This document shows, in pieces, positions 19,756 through 29,953 of a stretch of DNA of 46,646 nt. Position 1 is the stretch's first letter, and each line of letters starts with the position of its first letter. A program made the translations under genes and the position numbers. Location of the stretch: contig JASIAN010000138.1 in NCBI GenBank assembly GCA_030042035.1, positions 1-46,646 on the forward strand. The letters run 5' to 3'. A model generated the notes under the pieces. That model did not search any database. It saw only the letters and a list, made by a program, of their open reading frames with translations, and was not told where the DNA came from. Source of the stretch: Alphaproteobacteria bacterium. Its GTDB lineage: Bacteria; Pseudomonadota; Alphaproteobacteria; ATCC43930; CGMCC-115725.

Positions 19756-21486
19756 ATGACGATGCAATCGTGGCTCCAAGTCGGCGTGACGCTGGCGGTC
19801 ATTTTTCTCCTCAGCATCCCCGTCGGCCGCTACCTCGCCGCGATCGTCACGGAGCGCAAGACCTGGCTCGACCCCGTGTTCGATCCGATCGACGCAGCGA
19901 TCTACCGGCTGATCGGACAAGGGGCGGCCAGTCAGCCAATGAACTGGAAGGCCTATACCTGCCATATGCTGGCGACCAACCTGTTCATGGCCATCCTGAT
20001 TTATCTGATCCTGGTGTTTCAGGACTACCTGCCGTTGAACCCGCTGAAACTCCCGGGCATGGCGCCGATGCTGGCGTTCAACACCGCGGTCAGCTTCATC
20101 ACCAACACCGACTGGCAGGGCTATGGCGGCGAGACGACGCTGTCCAATTTCAGCCAGATGGCGGCGATCACGTTTCCGATGTTCACCTCGGCGACAACCG
20201 GGTTTGTCGTCGCGATGGCATTCATCCGCGCCTTCATCGTGACCGACGGCGGCGCCAATCTCGGCAATTTCTATCGCGACCTGGTGCGGTTCACGACGCG
20301 CGTGCTGCTGCCGCTCAGCCTCGTGCTGGCCATTTTCATGATCTGGCAGGGTGCGCCGCAGACGCTGGCCGCCAGCGTCGTCGCGCATCCGATCCAGGGC
20401 GGCGAGCAGACGATTGCGATCGGCCCCGTCGCCTCGCTCGAAACGATTAAGCATCTCGGCACCAACGGCGGCGGCTTCTTCAACGCCAATGCGGCGCATC
20501 CGTTCGAGAACCCAACGCCGCTCAGCAACTGGCTGCTGATCGGCCTGATGGCGCTGCTGCCGAGCGCGCTCGTCGTCTGCTTCGGCCGCATGATCGGCAA
20601 GCCGCGGCAGGGATGGGTGCTGTATGGCGTGATGAGCGCGCTGCTGCTGCTGATCCTGCCGGTGACGATCGCGGCGGAGCAGGACGGCACGCCGATGCTG
20701 GCGAAGGCCGGGATCGAATTGCAGGCGACCGCCGGCCAGCCCGGCGGCAACATGGAAGGCAAAGAAGTCCGGTTCGGGATCACGCAAAGCGGCCTGTTCG
20801 GCGTCATCACGACGAGCTTCACGACCGGCAGCGTCAATTCGATGCACGACAGCTTCACGCCCCTCGGCGCCGTGCCCGAGTTCATCGGCATGATGCTGCA
20901 GAATGTGTTTGGCGGGAAGGGCGTGGGCTTTCTTGCCGCGCTCGTCTATGGCCTGATCGCGGTGTTCCTCGCTGGTCGCATGGTCGGACGGACACCCGAA
21001 TTCCTCGGCAAGACCATCGAGCAACCCGAGATCATCATGGTCTCGCTAGCGCTGCTGATCCACCCGCTGGTCATTCTAGCGCCGTCCGCGTGGTCGATGA
21101 TCGAGCCCTATGGGCTGGCGTCGCTGAGCAACGCAGCAATGCACGGCTATTCCGAGGTGCTCTATGCCTTCTCGTCGGCCGCCGCAAACAACGGTTCGGC
21201 CTTTGCCGGCCTTAATGCCGACACGCCCTGGTACAACCTGGCGCTCGGCCTCGTTATCCTGATTGGACGCTATCCGCCGATTATCTTCATGATGGCGGTC
21301 GCGGGTTCGGTGGCGGCGAAGCCGACCCTGGCGACAACGATCGGTACGCTGCGCACCGACACGATCAAATTCGGCGCCTTCTGGCTCGGCACGATCCTCG
21401 TCATCGGCGCGCTGACATTCTTCCCCGCGCTGGTGCTGGGGCCGATCGCCGAGGCCTTCGCGATGCACCACGGCTACAGTTACTGA
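19756..21486 (+). CDS. kdpA: K+-transporting ATPase subunit KdpA
   Basis: NTAVSFITNTDWQGYGGETTLSNFSQM, GTNGGGFFNANAAHPFENPTPLSNW, GRTPEFLGKTIE, SSAAANNGSAFAGL. Confidence 0.98.
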   Translation: MTMQSWLQVGVTLAVIFLLSIPVGRYLAAIVTERKTWLDPVFDPIDAAIYRLIGQGAASQPMNWKAYTCHMLATNLFMAILIYLILVFQDYLPLNPLKLPGMAPMLAFNTAVSFITNTDWQGYGGETTLSNFSQMAAITFPMFTSATTGFVVAMAFIRAFIVTDGGANLGNFYRDLVRFTTRVLLPLSLVLAIFMIWQGAPQTLAASVVAHPIQGGEQTIAIGPVASLETIKHLGTNGGGFFNANAAHPFENPTPLSNWLLIGLMALLPSALVVCFGRMIGKPRQGWVLYGVMSALLLLILPVTIAAEQDGTPMLAKAGIELQATAGQPGGNMEGKEVRFGITQSGLFGVITTSFTTGSVNSMHDSFTPLGAVPEFIGMMLQNVFGGKGVGFLAALVYGLIAVFLAGRMVGRTPEFLGKTIEQPEIIMVSLALLIHPLVILAPSAWSMIEPYGLASLSNAAMHGYSEVLYAFSSAAANNGSAFAGLNADTPWYNLALGLVILIGRYPPIIFMMAVAGSVAAKPTLATTIGTLRTDTIKFGAFWLGTILVIGALTFFPALVLGPIAEAFAMHHGYSY

Positions 21487-21487
21487 A

Positions 21488-23593
21488 ATGGATCCGGTCC
21501 ACCGGGCCGCGGCGTTCCACGGCCCCCTTCGCCCACGCCGCGGCGGCGAAGCCGGCGACTCGCTGCTCAGCCAAGCCTATGGGCGCGACCTGCTGGTGCA
21601 GGCGCTTGTTGAATCGCTGCGCAAGTTCGATCCGCGCGTGCAGAGCCGCAACCCGGTCATGTTTGTTGTGTGGATCGGGGCGCCGGTGACGGCGGCATTG
21701 ACGGTCAAGCCCGATCTGTTCGGCCCGTCGACGGCGACGCCAGCCTACAACGCGGCGGTGACGCTGATCCTGCTGCTGACCGTCTGGTTCGCTAACGCCG
21801 CCGAGGCGCTGGCCGAGGGCCGCGGCAAGGCGAAGGCAGCCGAGTTGCGCCGCACCAAGACCGAGCTTGTTGCCCGCCGAGTCCTGCCGACAGGCGAATT
21901 TGAGAGAGTGCCGGCGGTCGCTCTGCGCAAGGGCGACATCGTGCGCGTCGACAAGTCCGAATTGGTCCCGGCCGACGGCGAGGTGCTCGAAGGCAAGGCC
22001 TATGTCGACGAGTCGACAGTTACCGGCGAAGCGGCGCCGGTGCTCAAAGAGGCCGGCACCGACATTTTTTCTTCTGTGACCGCGGGCACGCTCGTCATCT
22101 CCGATTGGCTGCGGGTCCGCGTCATTGCCAATCCGGGGGAAAGTTTTCTCGACCGCATGATCCACCTCGTCGAGGGCGCGCGCCGGCAGAAATCACCAAA
22201 CGAGATCGCCCTGACGGTCTTGTTGGCGGTGCTGACGTTGATCTTTGTCATCGTCGTCGCGGCGATGGCGCCGGTCGCGTTTTACCTCAAGGCGCAGCTC
22301 AACATCGCCGATCTGATCGCGCTTCTCGTCGCGCTGATCCCGACGACGATCGGGGCATTGCTTTCGGCCATCGGCATCGCCGGCATCGACCGCACGCTGC
22401 GCTTTCACGTCGTCGCGTTGTCGGGCAAGGCAGTGGAAGCCGCGGGCGATGTCCATACCCTGCTGCTCGACAAGACCGGCACGATCACCGTCGGCAACCG
22501 TCAGGCTACCGAATTCATCCCGCTTGCGGGCGTGCGCACGAGCGATCTAATCGAGGCGGCCTATCTCGGATCGTCGTTCGACACGACGCCGGAAGGCCGC
22601 ACTGTCGTCGCGTTTGCCGAAGCGCACGGCGGCGCCGTGCCGCGCCTGAGCGACGGCGCGATGCCGTTCGATTTTTCCGCCGCGACGCGGATGAGCGGGG
22701 TCGATCTGCGCGACGGCCGGGTTGTCCGCAAAGGCGCGGTCGAAGCGGTGGTCGCCCATGCCGCCGAGCGCTTCGGCATGCCCGAACCGCCCGATCTGCG
22801 CGCGGCTGCCGATCGCGTCGCGCGCCGGGGGGCGACGCCGTTGGCGGTTTCCGTCGGTGGCCGGATCCTGGGCGTCATCGCGCTGTCGGACGTTCCGAAG
22901 CCGGGCATCCGCGGCCGCATCGAGCGGCTGCGCAGCATGGGTATTCATACGATCATGGTGACGGGCGACAATCCGGTGACCGCCGCGGCGGTCGCCGCAC
23001 AGGCCGGGGTCGATGAATTCATTGCCGAGGCCAAACCGGAGGAGAAGCTGCACCTGATCCGCCGCGAGCAGAGCCGCGGGCGGCTGGTGGCAATGACCGG
23101 CGACGGCACCAACGACGCGCCGGCCTTGGCCCAGGCTGATGTCGGCGTGGCGATGCACTCCGGCACCGCGGCGGCCAAGGAAGCAGCCAATCTGATCGAT
23201 CTCGATTCCGATCCGACCAAGCTCATCGACCTGGTGTCGATCGGCAAGCAGATGCTGATTACCCGCGGGGCGCTGACGACGTTCTCGATCGCCAACGACG
23301 TGGCGAAATATTTTGCCATCCTGCCGGCGATGTTCATCGGCGCGCTGCCGGGGCTCTCTGCCCTTAACGTGATGGGGCTGGCGACGCCGCGCAGCGCCGT
23401 CCTGTCGGCATTGATCTTCAACGCGCTGATAATTCCGGCGCTGATCCCGCTGGCCCTGCGCGGGGTGCGTTTCGAAGCGGCGAGCGCCGAGAAGACATTC
23501 TATCGCAACCTGATGATCTACGGTGTCGGCGGGCTGATCGCGCCGTTCGTCGGCATCAAGCTGATCGACCTGCTGCTGGCGCCGCTGCTGTGA
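21488..23593 (+). CDS. kdpB: K+-transporting P-type ATPase subunit KdpB
   Basis: VDESTVTGEAAPV, LLLDKTGTITVGNRQA (phosphorylation motif), MTGDGTNDAPALAQADVGVAM. Confidence 0.98.
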   Translation: MDPVHRAAAFHGPLRPRRGGEAGDSLLSQAYGRDLLVQALVESLRKFDPRVQSRNPVMFVVWIGAPVTAALTVKPDLFGPSTATPAYNAAVTLILLLTVWFANAAEALAEGRGKAKAAELRRTKTELVARRVLPTGEFERVPAVALRKGDIVRVDKSELVPADGEVLEGKAYVDESTVTGEAAPVLKEAGTDIFSSVTAGTLVISDWLRVRVIANPGESFLDRMIHLVEGARRQKSPNEIALTVLLAVLTLIFVIVVAAMAPVAFYLKAQLNIADLIALLVALIPTTIGALLSAIGIAGIDRTLRFHVVALSGKAVEAAGDVHTLLLDKTGTITVGNRQATEFIPLAGVRTSDLIEAAYLGSSFDTTPEGRTVVAFAEAHGGAVPRLSDGAMPFDFSAATRMSGVDLRDGRVVRKGAVEAVVAHAAERFGMPEPPDLRAAADRVARRGATPLAVSVGGRILGVIALSDVPKPGIRGRIERLRSMGIHTIMVTGDNPVTAAAVAAQAGVDEFIAEAKPEEKLHLIRREQSRGRLVAMTGDGTNDAPALAQADVGVAMHSGTAAAKEAANLIDLDSDPTKLIDLVSIGKQMLITRGALTTFSIANDVAKYFAILPAMFIGALPGLSALNVMGLATPRSAVLSALIFNALIIPALIPLALRGVRFEAASAEKTFYRNLMIYGVGGLIAPFVGIKLIDLLLAPLL

Positions 23594-24234
23594 GGAGGGT
23601 CCCCTTGCTGGGTCTATTGTTGCCGGCCCTTCGCGTATCGCTGGTGACCTGGGTCCTGTGCGGCATCGCCTATCCACTCTCGGTCACTGGCCTCGGACAA
23701 TTGCTGCTGCCGTATCAGGCGAACGGCAGCCTCGTGCGCTCGCCGAATGGCACGATTCTCGGATCGCGACTGATCGGCCAGGAGTGGCGTGGACCTCAGT
23801 GGTTCCACGGCCGCCCGTCAGCGACGACCGCGTCCGATCCCGATGCGCCAGGGAAAACGGTTGCCGCACCCTACAATGCCGCCGCGTCGGGCGGCTCTAA
23901 TCTCGGCCCGACCAGCCGAACGCTGGCCGGCCGGCTGGTGGCGGAGCGCCGCGCAGCGGAGGCGGCTGAGCCCGGCCTTGCCGGCAAATTGCTGCCGGCC
24001 GACATGCTGACCGCTTCGGCATCGGGCCTCGACCCGGATATCAGCCCGGCTTTTGCCGCGTTGCAGGCGCCGCGCGTCGCCGCCGCCCGCGGCGCTCCCG
24101 TTGGTTGGGTCGCGGCGCTGGTGATCCGGCACACGCAAGGCCGCACGTTCGGCATCTTCGGTGAGCCGCGCGTCAATGTGCTGGAGCTCAATCTCGATCT
24201 GCTGGCCAGCCAGCCGCCCCGCCGCGGCAGCTGA
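23590..24234 (+). CDS. kdpC: K+-transporting ATPase subunit KdpC
   Basis: GSLVRSPNGTILGSRLIGQEWRGPQWFHGRPSAT, AASGGSNLGPTSRTL, SASGLDPDISPAFAALQAPRVAAARG; GTG start overlapping the kdpB stop. Confidence 0.96.
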   Translation: MRRVPLLGLLLPALRVSLVTWVLCGIAYPLSVTGLGQLLLPYQANGSLVRSPNGTILGSRLIGQEWRGPQWFHGRPSATTASDPDAPGKTVAAPYNAAASGGSNLGPTSRTLAGRLVAERRAAEAAEPGLAGKLLPADMLTASASGLDPDISPAFAALQAPRVAAARGAPVGWVAALVIRHTQGRTFGIFGEPRVNVLELNLDLLASQPPRRGS

Positions 24235-24245
24235 TGGAGGCGTTG

Positions 24246-24701
24246 ATGATTGCCGCTGATATCATGACACGCGCCGTCGTCACGGCGACGCCGGAGACCG
24301 ATCTCGCCACCGTTGCCCGGCTGTTGCTTGAGCACAACATCAGCGCGATGCCGGTCATCGATGACCGGCGTCGCCTCGTCGGCATCATCAGCGAGGGCGA
24401 CCTCCTGGGCCGGCCTTCCGAAAAAAGCTTCCGCGGATCGTGGTTGCGCCTTTTCAGCAGCGATGCCGGAACCCTGGAGGAGCTGGCGACGGCGCGGCAC
24501 TTGAAGGTCGCGGATGTGATGACGCGGCGGGTCGTGTCGGTAAGTGATGAGACCCCGATCAACGTGGTCGCCAGCCTGATGCACCTGCATAAGCTGAAAC
24601 GCGTTCCAGTCTTACGCGACAGCGAGCTGGTCGGCGTCATCAGTCGGATCGATGTGATCGGAGGATTGGTCGGCCGGGCGACAGCGGGCGACCTTTGTTG
24701 A
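24246..24701 (+). CDS. Tandem CBS-domain protein
   Basis: IMTRAVVTATPETDLATVARLLLEHNISAMPVIDDRRRLVGIISEGDLLGR and VADVMTRRVVSVSDETPINVVASLMHLHKLKRVPVLRDSELVGVISRIDV; alternative ATG at 24234 overlaps the kdpC stop. Confidence 0.93.
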   Translation: MIAADIMTRAVVTATPETDLATVARLLLEHNISAMPVIDDRRRLVGIISEGDLLGRPSEKSFRGSWLRLFSSDAGTLEELATARHLKVADVMTRRVVSVSDETPINVVASLMHLHKLKRVPVLRDSELVGVISRIDVIGGLVGRATAGDLC

Positions 24702-25108
24702 CGCCCAGAGGCGCCGCTTCCTGACCTTCAGTCTATGACGGCAGGGCAGCGCGGCTACGTCCACCCTGGTCATTCGCGGAATTTGGCCCGCCTGCGGGGA
24801 GAGCAACACAAATTTGGAGCAAATTCAGGGTAGGCACGTTACCGGGGTTTACCGTGGCCCTTAAGGGGGGACGATCCTGTTGACGGCGCTGCGGTAAGAC
24901 AATTAACCTCCGCCAAACAATCGGCGGCCGACGAGGCGCGGCTGGAACTGGGGAGGGGATCGATGGAGACACCCGATCCGCACATTCAGTTGGCGGCCTT
25001 ATCCCTTGCGTGAGGCGACGCGCACGCTGCTGGTGCCTTTCCAACGGTAAGACACGAAACGCTCGGGCCGCGGCACGCGGTCCCGATTCTATATGGGGAG
25101 GTGAAAGC

Positions 25109-25561
25109 ATGATCACGCTCCAGCTCAACGGAGAGCAGCACACCTATGACGGCGATCCGTCGGTGCCGCTGCTCTGGGTCTTGCGCGACGAATTCGGCTT
25201 GACCGGCACGAAATTCGGCTGCGGCGAGGGCCTGTGCGGCGCCTGCACCGTGCATCTGGCGGGCGCCGCGGTGCGCTCGTGCCAGATCGCGGCGGGGGAT
25301 GCGGCCGGCAAGCCGATCGTCACGATCGAGGGCCTCGATCCCCATGGCGACCACATCGTGCAGCGCGCCTGGCGCGAGACCAACGCGCCGCAATGCGGCT
25401 ATTGCCACGCCGGCCAGATCATGCAGGCGGCAGCGCTGCTGGCCGCTCATCCAAAGCCGACCGAGGCTGAGGTATTTGCGACGATGGCCGGCAACATCTG
25501 CCGTTGCGGCTGCTACCAGCGGATCGCGGAGGCGATCCACCTCGCGGCGACAGGAGCCTGA
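25109..25561 (+). CDS. iorA: (2Fe-2S) small subunit, isoquinoline 1-oxidoreductase / xanthine dehydrogenase family
   Basis: [27 protein letters not shown] and [20 protein letters not shown]...[28 protein letters not shown]. Confidence 0.92.
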   Translation: MITLQLNGEQHTYDGDPSVPLLWVLRDEFGLTGTKFGCGEGLCGACTVHLAGAAVRSCQIAAGDAAGKPIVTIEGLDPHGDHIVQRAWRETNAPQCGYCHAGQIMQAAALLAAHPKPTEAEVFATMAGNICRCGCYQRIAEAIHLAATGA

Positions 25562-25564
25562 GCC

Positions 25565-27892
25565 ATGTCGATGTTCGATCTGGCGGCGGTCCCGCCCGTA
25601 ACGATCGCCCCCGGCAGCCTTGCCAATGTCAGCCGGCGCTTTGTGCTGAAGGGGATCGTCGCTTCCGGCGCGCTGGTCGTCGGCACCGGCCTCGCGCCGC
25701 ATCGCGCGTTGGCGGGCTGGGCCACCGGCGCCGACAAGATGCCGGGCGGCACGGTCTACGACCCGCATGTCTTCGTTGCGATCGACCCATCGGGCGAGGT
25801 GACGATCCTCGCCGCCCGCTCGGAGATGGGCACCGGTGTGCGCACCAGCCTGCCGATGGTTGTCGCCGACGAGATGGAGGCCGACTGGTCGCGCGTGCAC
25901 GTCGTTCAGGCGCCGGGCGACGACAAGAAATACGGCAACCAAAACACCGACGGCTCGCGGAGCACGCGGCATTTCGTGCAGCCGATGCGGCAGTGCGGCG
26001 CGGCGATGCGCATGATGCTGGAGCGCGCTGCCGCGGTGCGCTGGGGCATCGATCCCGCGCAGGTGCGGGCTGAAAATCATGTCGTCGTGTCACTCGTCTC
26101 GGGCGAGCGGATCGGCTACGGCGAACTCGCCGCGGCGGCGAGCGCCCTGCCGACGCCGCCGGTTGGCGAGCTCAAGCTCAAGGACCCAAAAGACTTCCGT
26201 TACATCGGCACCGGCACGATCCCGATCGTCGATCTGCACGACATCACGACGGGCCACGCCGGGTATGGCATCGACGCCAAGATCCCGGGCATGAAGTTTG
26301 CGGTCGTCGCGCGTCCACCGGTGGTCGGCGGCAAGCTCGTCTCGTACGATGCGAGCGAGGCGTTGAAGGTGCCAGGCGTCGAGCGAGTCGTCGAGGTGCA
26401 GGGTTGGCCGTGGCCGCACAAATTCTATCCAATGGGCGGGGTTGCAGTGGTTGCCCGCAACACCGGGTCGGCGATCAAGGGCCGCGAGAAACTCAGAATC
26501 CAATGGGAGGACGGTTCCAACGCCGGCTACGATTCGGCCGCCTACCGCAAACAGCTGGAGGCGACGGCGCGGCAGCCCGGCCTCGTCGTGCGCGAGGACG
26601 GCGATGCGGAGGCAGCGCTGAAATCGGCCGCTAGAGTGATCAGCGCCGAATATTACATCCCGCATCTGGCGCATGCCTCGATGGAGCCGCCTTCGGCGAC
26701 AGTGCATGTTGCCGGCGGCAAATGCGTTGCCTACGCGGCAACCCAGGACGCCGGCGGCTGCCGCGACGACCTCGCCGCGATGCTGAAGCTGCCGGCCGCC
26801 GACGTGACGGTCTATACGCCGCTCTTGGGCGGCGCGTTCGGCCGCAAATCGGCCTATGACTTTGTGCTGGAAGCGGCGCTGGTGTCGCAGGCGGTCGGCG
26901 CTCCGATCAAGCTGACCTGGACGCGCGAAGACGACATCCGCCACGATTTCTACCACGTCGTCTCGGTCGAGCGGATCGATGCCGGGGTGGACAGCGGCGG
27001 CAAGGTCCTCGCCTGGCGCCACCGCAGCGTTGCGCCGACGATCTTCGCGAGCTTCGTGAAGGGTGCCGACCACGAGTCGCCGGTCGAACTCGGCATGGGC
27101 TTCATCGACAACCCGTTCCACATCGCCAACTTGCGCTGCGAGAACGGCAAGGCCGAGGCGCATACGCGGCTCGGTTGGTTCCGTTCGGTGTCGAATATTC
27201 CGCACGCTTTTGCGGTGCAGTCGATGGTGGGCGAGATTGCCGCCGCGCTGGGCCGCGACCCGAAGGATATGCTGCTCGAGCTGATCGGCCCCGATCGCAT
27301 CGTCGATCCGCGCCAATCGGCGGGCGTCAAGGATTACTGGAACTATGGCGACCCGCCAGAGACCTATCCGATCGACACGGCGCGGCTGAAGCGGGTTGCC
27401 GAGCGGGCTGCGCAGGCGGCTGGTTGGGGCAAGACCCTGCCGAAGGGCGAGGGCCTTGGCATCGCGGCGCACCGCAGCTTCCTCAGCTACGTTGCGACCG
27501 TCGTGCACGCCAAAGTGGACGAGCACGGGCGGCTCAGCGTACCCGCCGTCTACACCTCAATCGACTGCGGCTTCCACATCAATCCGGAACGCATCCGCTC
27601 GCAGCTCGAAGGCGCCGCGGTGATGGGCCTGGCGCTCACCAAGCACAGCCGGATCACGTTCAAGCGCGGTCGGGTCGAGCAGGACAATTTCGACGGCTTT
27701 GTCGTGACGCGGATCGACGAGGCGCCGCTCAACGTGCATGTCGACATTGTGCCGGCCGATTGGACCGTGCCGGCGGCCGGCGTCGGTGAGCCGGGGATGC
27801 CGCCGTTTGCGCCGGCGCTGTGCAACGCGATCTTCACAGCGACCGGCAAACGCATCCGCAGCCTGCCGATCGGCGACCAACTCGCGATCTGA
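25565..27892 (+). CDS. iorB: Molybdopterin-binding large subunit, isoquinoline 1-oxidoreductase type
   Basis: Tat-like SRRFVLKGIVASGALVVG, VTILAARSEMGTGVRTSLPMVVADEM, LGGAFGRKSAYDF, GLGIAAHRSFLSYVATVV, GVGEPGMPPFAPALCNAIF. Confidence 0.92.
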   Translation: MSMFDLAAVPPVTIAPGSLANVSRRFVLKGIVASGALVVGTGLAPHRALAGWATGADKMPGGTVYDPHVFVAIDPSGEVTILAARSEMGTGVRTSLPMVVADEMEADWSRVHVVQAPGDDKKYGNQNTDGSRSTRHFVQPMRQCGAAMRMMLERAAAVRWGIDPAQVRAENHVVVSLVSGERIGYGELAAAASALPTPPVGELKLKDPKDFRYIGTGTIPIVDLHDITTGHAGYGIDAKIPGMKFAVVARPPVVGGKLVSYDASEALKVPGVERVVEVQGWPWPHKFYPMGGVAVVARNTGSAIKGREKLRIQWEDGSNAGYDSAAYRKQLEATARQPGLVVREDGDAEAALKSAARVISAEYYIPHLAHASMEPPSATVHVAGGKCVAYAATQDAGGCRDDLAAMLKLPAADVTVYTPLLGGAFGRKSAYDFVLEAALVSQAVGAPIKLTWTREDDIRHDFYHVVSVERIDAGVDSGGKVLAWRHRSVAPTIFASFVKGADHESPVELGMGFIDNPFHIANLRCENGKAEAHTRLGWFRSVSNIPHAFAVQSMVGEIAAALGRDPKDMLLELIGPDRIVDPRQSAGVKDYWNYGDPPETYPIDTARLKRVAERAAQAAGWGKTLPKGEGLGIAAHRSFLSYVATVVHAKVDEHGRLSVPAVYTSIDCGFHINPERIRSQLEGAAVMGLALTKHSRITFKRGRVEQDNFDGFVVTRIDEAPLNVHVDIVPADWTVPAAGVGEPGMPPFAPALCNAIFTATGKRIRSLPIGDQLAI

Positions 27893-27928
27893 TCGTCACA
27901 GCGACCCTTGCTCTGACCCGGAGTCTGG

Positions 27929-27969
27929 CCGAGCCGACATGGGGCATCCGCCTCATGTCGGCAGCTCGG
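27929..27969. terminator. Stem-loop in the convergent gap between iorB and the carbonic anhydrase; possible bidirectional terminator
   Basis: CCGAG-C-CGACATG ... CATGTCG-GCAG-CTCGG inverted repeat; lies between convergent genes; no clear U-tract. Confidence 0.4.
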
Positions 27970-28063
27970 AGCGCCCGCCTTCGCCACCCTTTGCGACTTT
28001 AGCTGCGGCTAGGGTGTCGGCGGGCTTTACACCCTTGACGCCCGCGATCGGCGCGGCTGAGCC

Positions 28064-28810
28064 TCAGCTCAGCAGGGTCACCTTGCCATTTTTCACATCA
28101 TAGAAAGCTGCAACGACAGAGAGTTTGCCCTCCTTGATGAGGCCGGCAAGCACGGGAGAGGATTCCTTGAGGAGCTGCGCCTGGATTCTGGCGTTAGCCT
28201 CGGTTGCCGCCCGCAAATTGTCGCCGGCTTGGTTCACCGCTGGGCGGATGTAGCGATACAGGGAGCTGATCTGCCCAGGAACCGCCTTACCAGCGATCGT
28301 GGCGGCGACCGCACCGCAATTGCCGTGCGACAGCACCATGATCAACTTAGTGCCCAGCACCGCCGCCCCGTATTCGATGCTGGCGATGATCTCCGTCGTC
28401 GCGATATTGCCGGCAACGCGGTTAACGAACACATGCCCGATGCTCTGGTCGAAGATCAGCTCGACCGGCACGCGGGAATCGGCACAGGAGAGCACGGAGG
28501 CGAAAGGCTCCTGCTTCTCCGCCGTCCTCTGCTGCAGGATCGCGAGATCCTTTTGATAAAAGGTCAACTGCCGTTCGACGTAACGCTGGTTGCCCTCGAC
28601 CAGCGCTTGTAGCGCCTCGGCCGGGCTCGTTATGGTCTGCGCGCGGGCTGGCGAGGGCGCGCCAAGTTCCGTACCGATCCCGGCGAGCACACCGGCCGAC
28701 GCACCGGTCAGTGTGGTGTTCAGGAAGCGACGGCGCGAGAATGACGCCATCGCCCGGTCACCGCATTCCTCGCCACCGCATCCCGGGCGCTTGTCTATTC
28801 CATGCATCAT
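28064..28810 (-). CDS. Beta-class carbonic anhydrase with Tat-type signal peptide
   Basis: MASFSRRRFLNTTLTGASAGVLAG signal (probable start 28750), SVLSCADSRVPVELIFDQSIGHVFVNRVAGN, LSHGNCGAVAATI (Zn ligands). Confidence 0.93.
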   Translation of the reverse strand: MMHGIDKRPGCGGEECGDRAMASFSRRRFLNTTLTGASAGVLAGIGTELGAPSPARAQTITSPAEALQALVEGNQRYVERQLTFYQKDLAILQQRTAEKQEPFASVLSCADSRVPVELIFDQSIGHVFVNRVAGNIATTEIIASIEYGAAVLGTKLIMVLSHGNCGAVAATIAGKAVPGQISSLYRYIRPAVNQAGDNLRAATEANARIQAQLLKESSPVLAGLIKEGKLSVVAAFYDVKNGKVTLLS

Positions 28811-28858
28811 CGTTCTCCTCGGCCTCTGCCGTTCGTCTCTGTCGTGCGCACCGGATCG

Positions 28859-29635
28859 TCAGGTACGTGCCTGCATGATATCCAGAACCTTGACGAGCGG
28901 CTCGGGAGAAACGGAGATGTTTCCCTGGAACGGATGGTCACCGTAAAAAACCAAAGCTGCGAGCAAGGCCAGAGCAAGCCCCTGCGCGCCGATCGACACA
29001 GTGCGATAGCCGACCGGCTCTATTGGTGTGCTCAGCGCGACAAGGATCAAGGCGAGAAAGACGGTTACCATCCAGAATTCCCAATGCAGATGCAGATTGG
29101 CTGCACTGATCCGGCGTTCCCGTTCGTCCGCAATCTCGTCGATCGATTTGATCATCTCGCCGTAGATCGCCACCTCGCGGCTCGACTGCGGATCGAGCTG
29201 GAAAACGCCGCGCGACAGCAGGGCGAGCCTTGCGCTCGTGGCGGGATTGCCCTGGCCCTGCCGCAGCAAAGGCCATTCATCGTTGATGACCGAGGTCGTG
29301 TAGGCCCATAAGAGCGGCCGCAGCGCCGCGCCTTGATCACCGTAGCGTAGAAGCAGCCGATCGAGCGTGTTGCAGCTCGACGCCTCTCTTGCGACAAGTT
29401 CCTCGGTCTGGCGCAGGTTGCCCTGTACCTGCACCAGCGAGAATGCCAGCACTATTCCGGTAACCGTGATGATCGTCGCTTGCGCTCGGATGATGTAATC
29501 GGCGCTGTCTTTGTTGGGCACCGTCCAACCCAGTTTCTGGCCAATATGAGAGGCAGAAACGAGGCAAGCGACGGTCACCAAGCCGAACAGAGCAATGAGC
29601 CCGACGACGCCCAGGCCGTAGAGATCGTCGTACAA
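28859..29635 (-). CDS. DUF4239 / bestrophin-like membrane protein
   Basis: Four predicted TM segments with a long central loop; VREASSCNTLDRLLLR-type region and layout typical of DUF4239. Confidence 0.72.
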   Translation of the reverse strand: MYDDLYGLGVVGLIALFGLVTVACLVSASHIGQKLGWTVPNKDSADYIIRAQATIITVTGIVLAFSLVQVQGNLRQTEELVAREASSCNTLDRLLLRYGDQGAALRPLLWAYTTSVINDEWPLLRQGQGNPATSARLALLSRGVFQLDPQSSREVAIYGEMIKSIDEIADERERRISAANLHLHWEFWMVTVFLALILVALSTPIEPVGYRTVSIGAQGLALALLAALVFYGDHPFQGNISVSPEPLVKVLDIMQART

Positions 29636-29953
29636 TAAGGCCCCCGCGTCGCGTTTTTGCTCCCGCTTACGGATAGCGCGGCGAGTTCATCGAAACCAGC
29701 CTTATATCTGAGGCGCACTGGTTTCGCCCCGAGGGGCTCCATTCCGGTGCCTTGACGCGCGCAGACGATGCTCATCCGGCGCCTGCTCTCGGCCCCTCCT
29801 GCGCGTTGAAAATGGGTTGGCGACGAACTTAACGAGTTTCGATTCCGCTGAGCGGCGATGATCATCACATCGCGAGAGCAGGTCGCCGCGAAGGCCGCGC
29901 GCCATCGCGCTCCGCCTGTCGGTTCCGCTCTGGCAAGACTAGGCCGACGGGCA

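Noticed and set aside
19627-21024. 465-aa minus-strand ORF opposite kdpA
   Set aside because: His/Gln/Arg/Asp-rich low-complexity translation antisense to kdpA; not a credible protein.
24840-25100. Possible riboswitch or regulatory RNA upstream of iorAB
   Set aside because: Short repeated CGGTAAGACA and some GC stems seen, but no match to a known motif such as the Moco element that I could support by eye.
24733-25143. 136-aa minus-strand ORF in the gap between the CBS gene and iorA
   Set aside because: No domain motif, overlaps the start of iorA, composition unconvincing.
26090-27526. 478-aa minus-strand ORF opposite iorB
   Set aside because: Antisense shadow of a confident molybdenum hydroxylase subunit.
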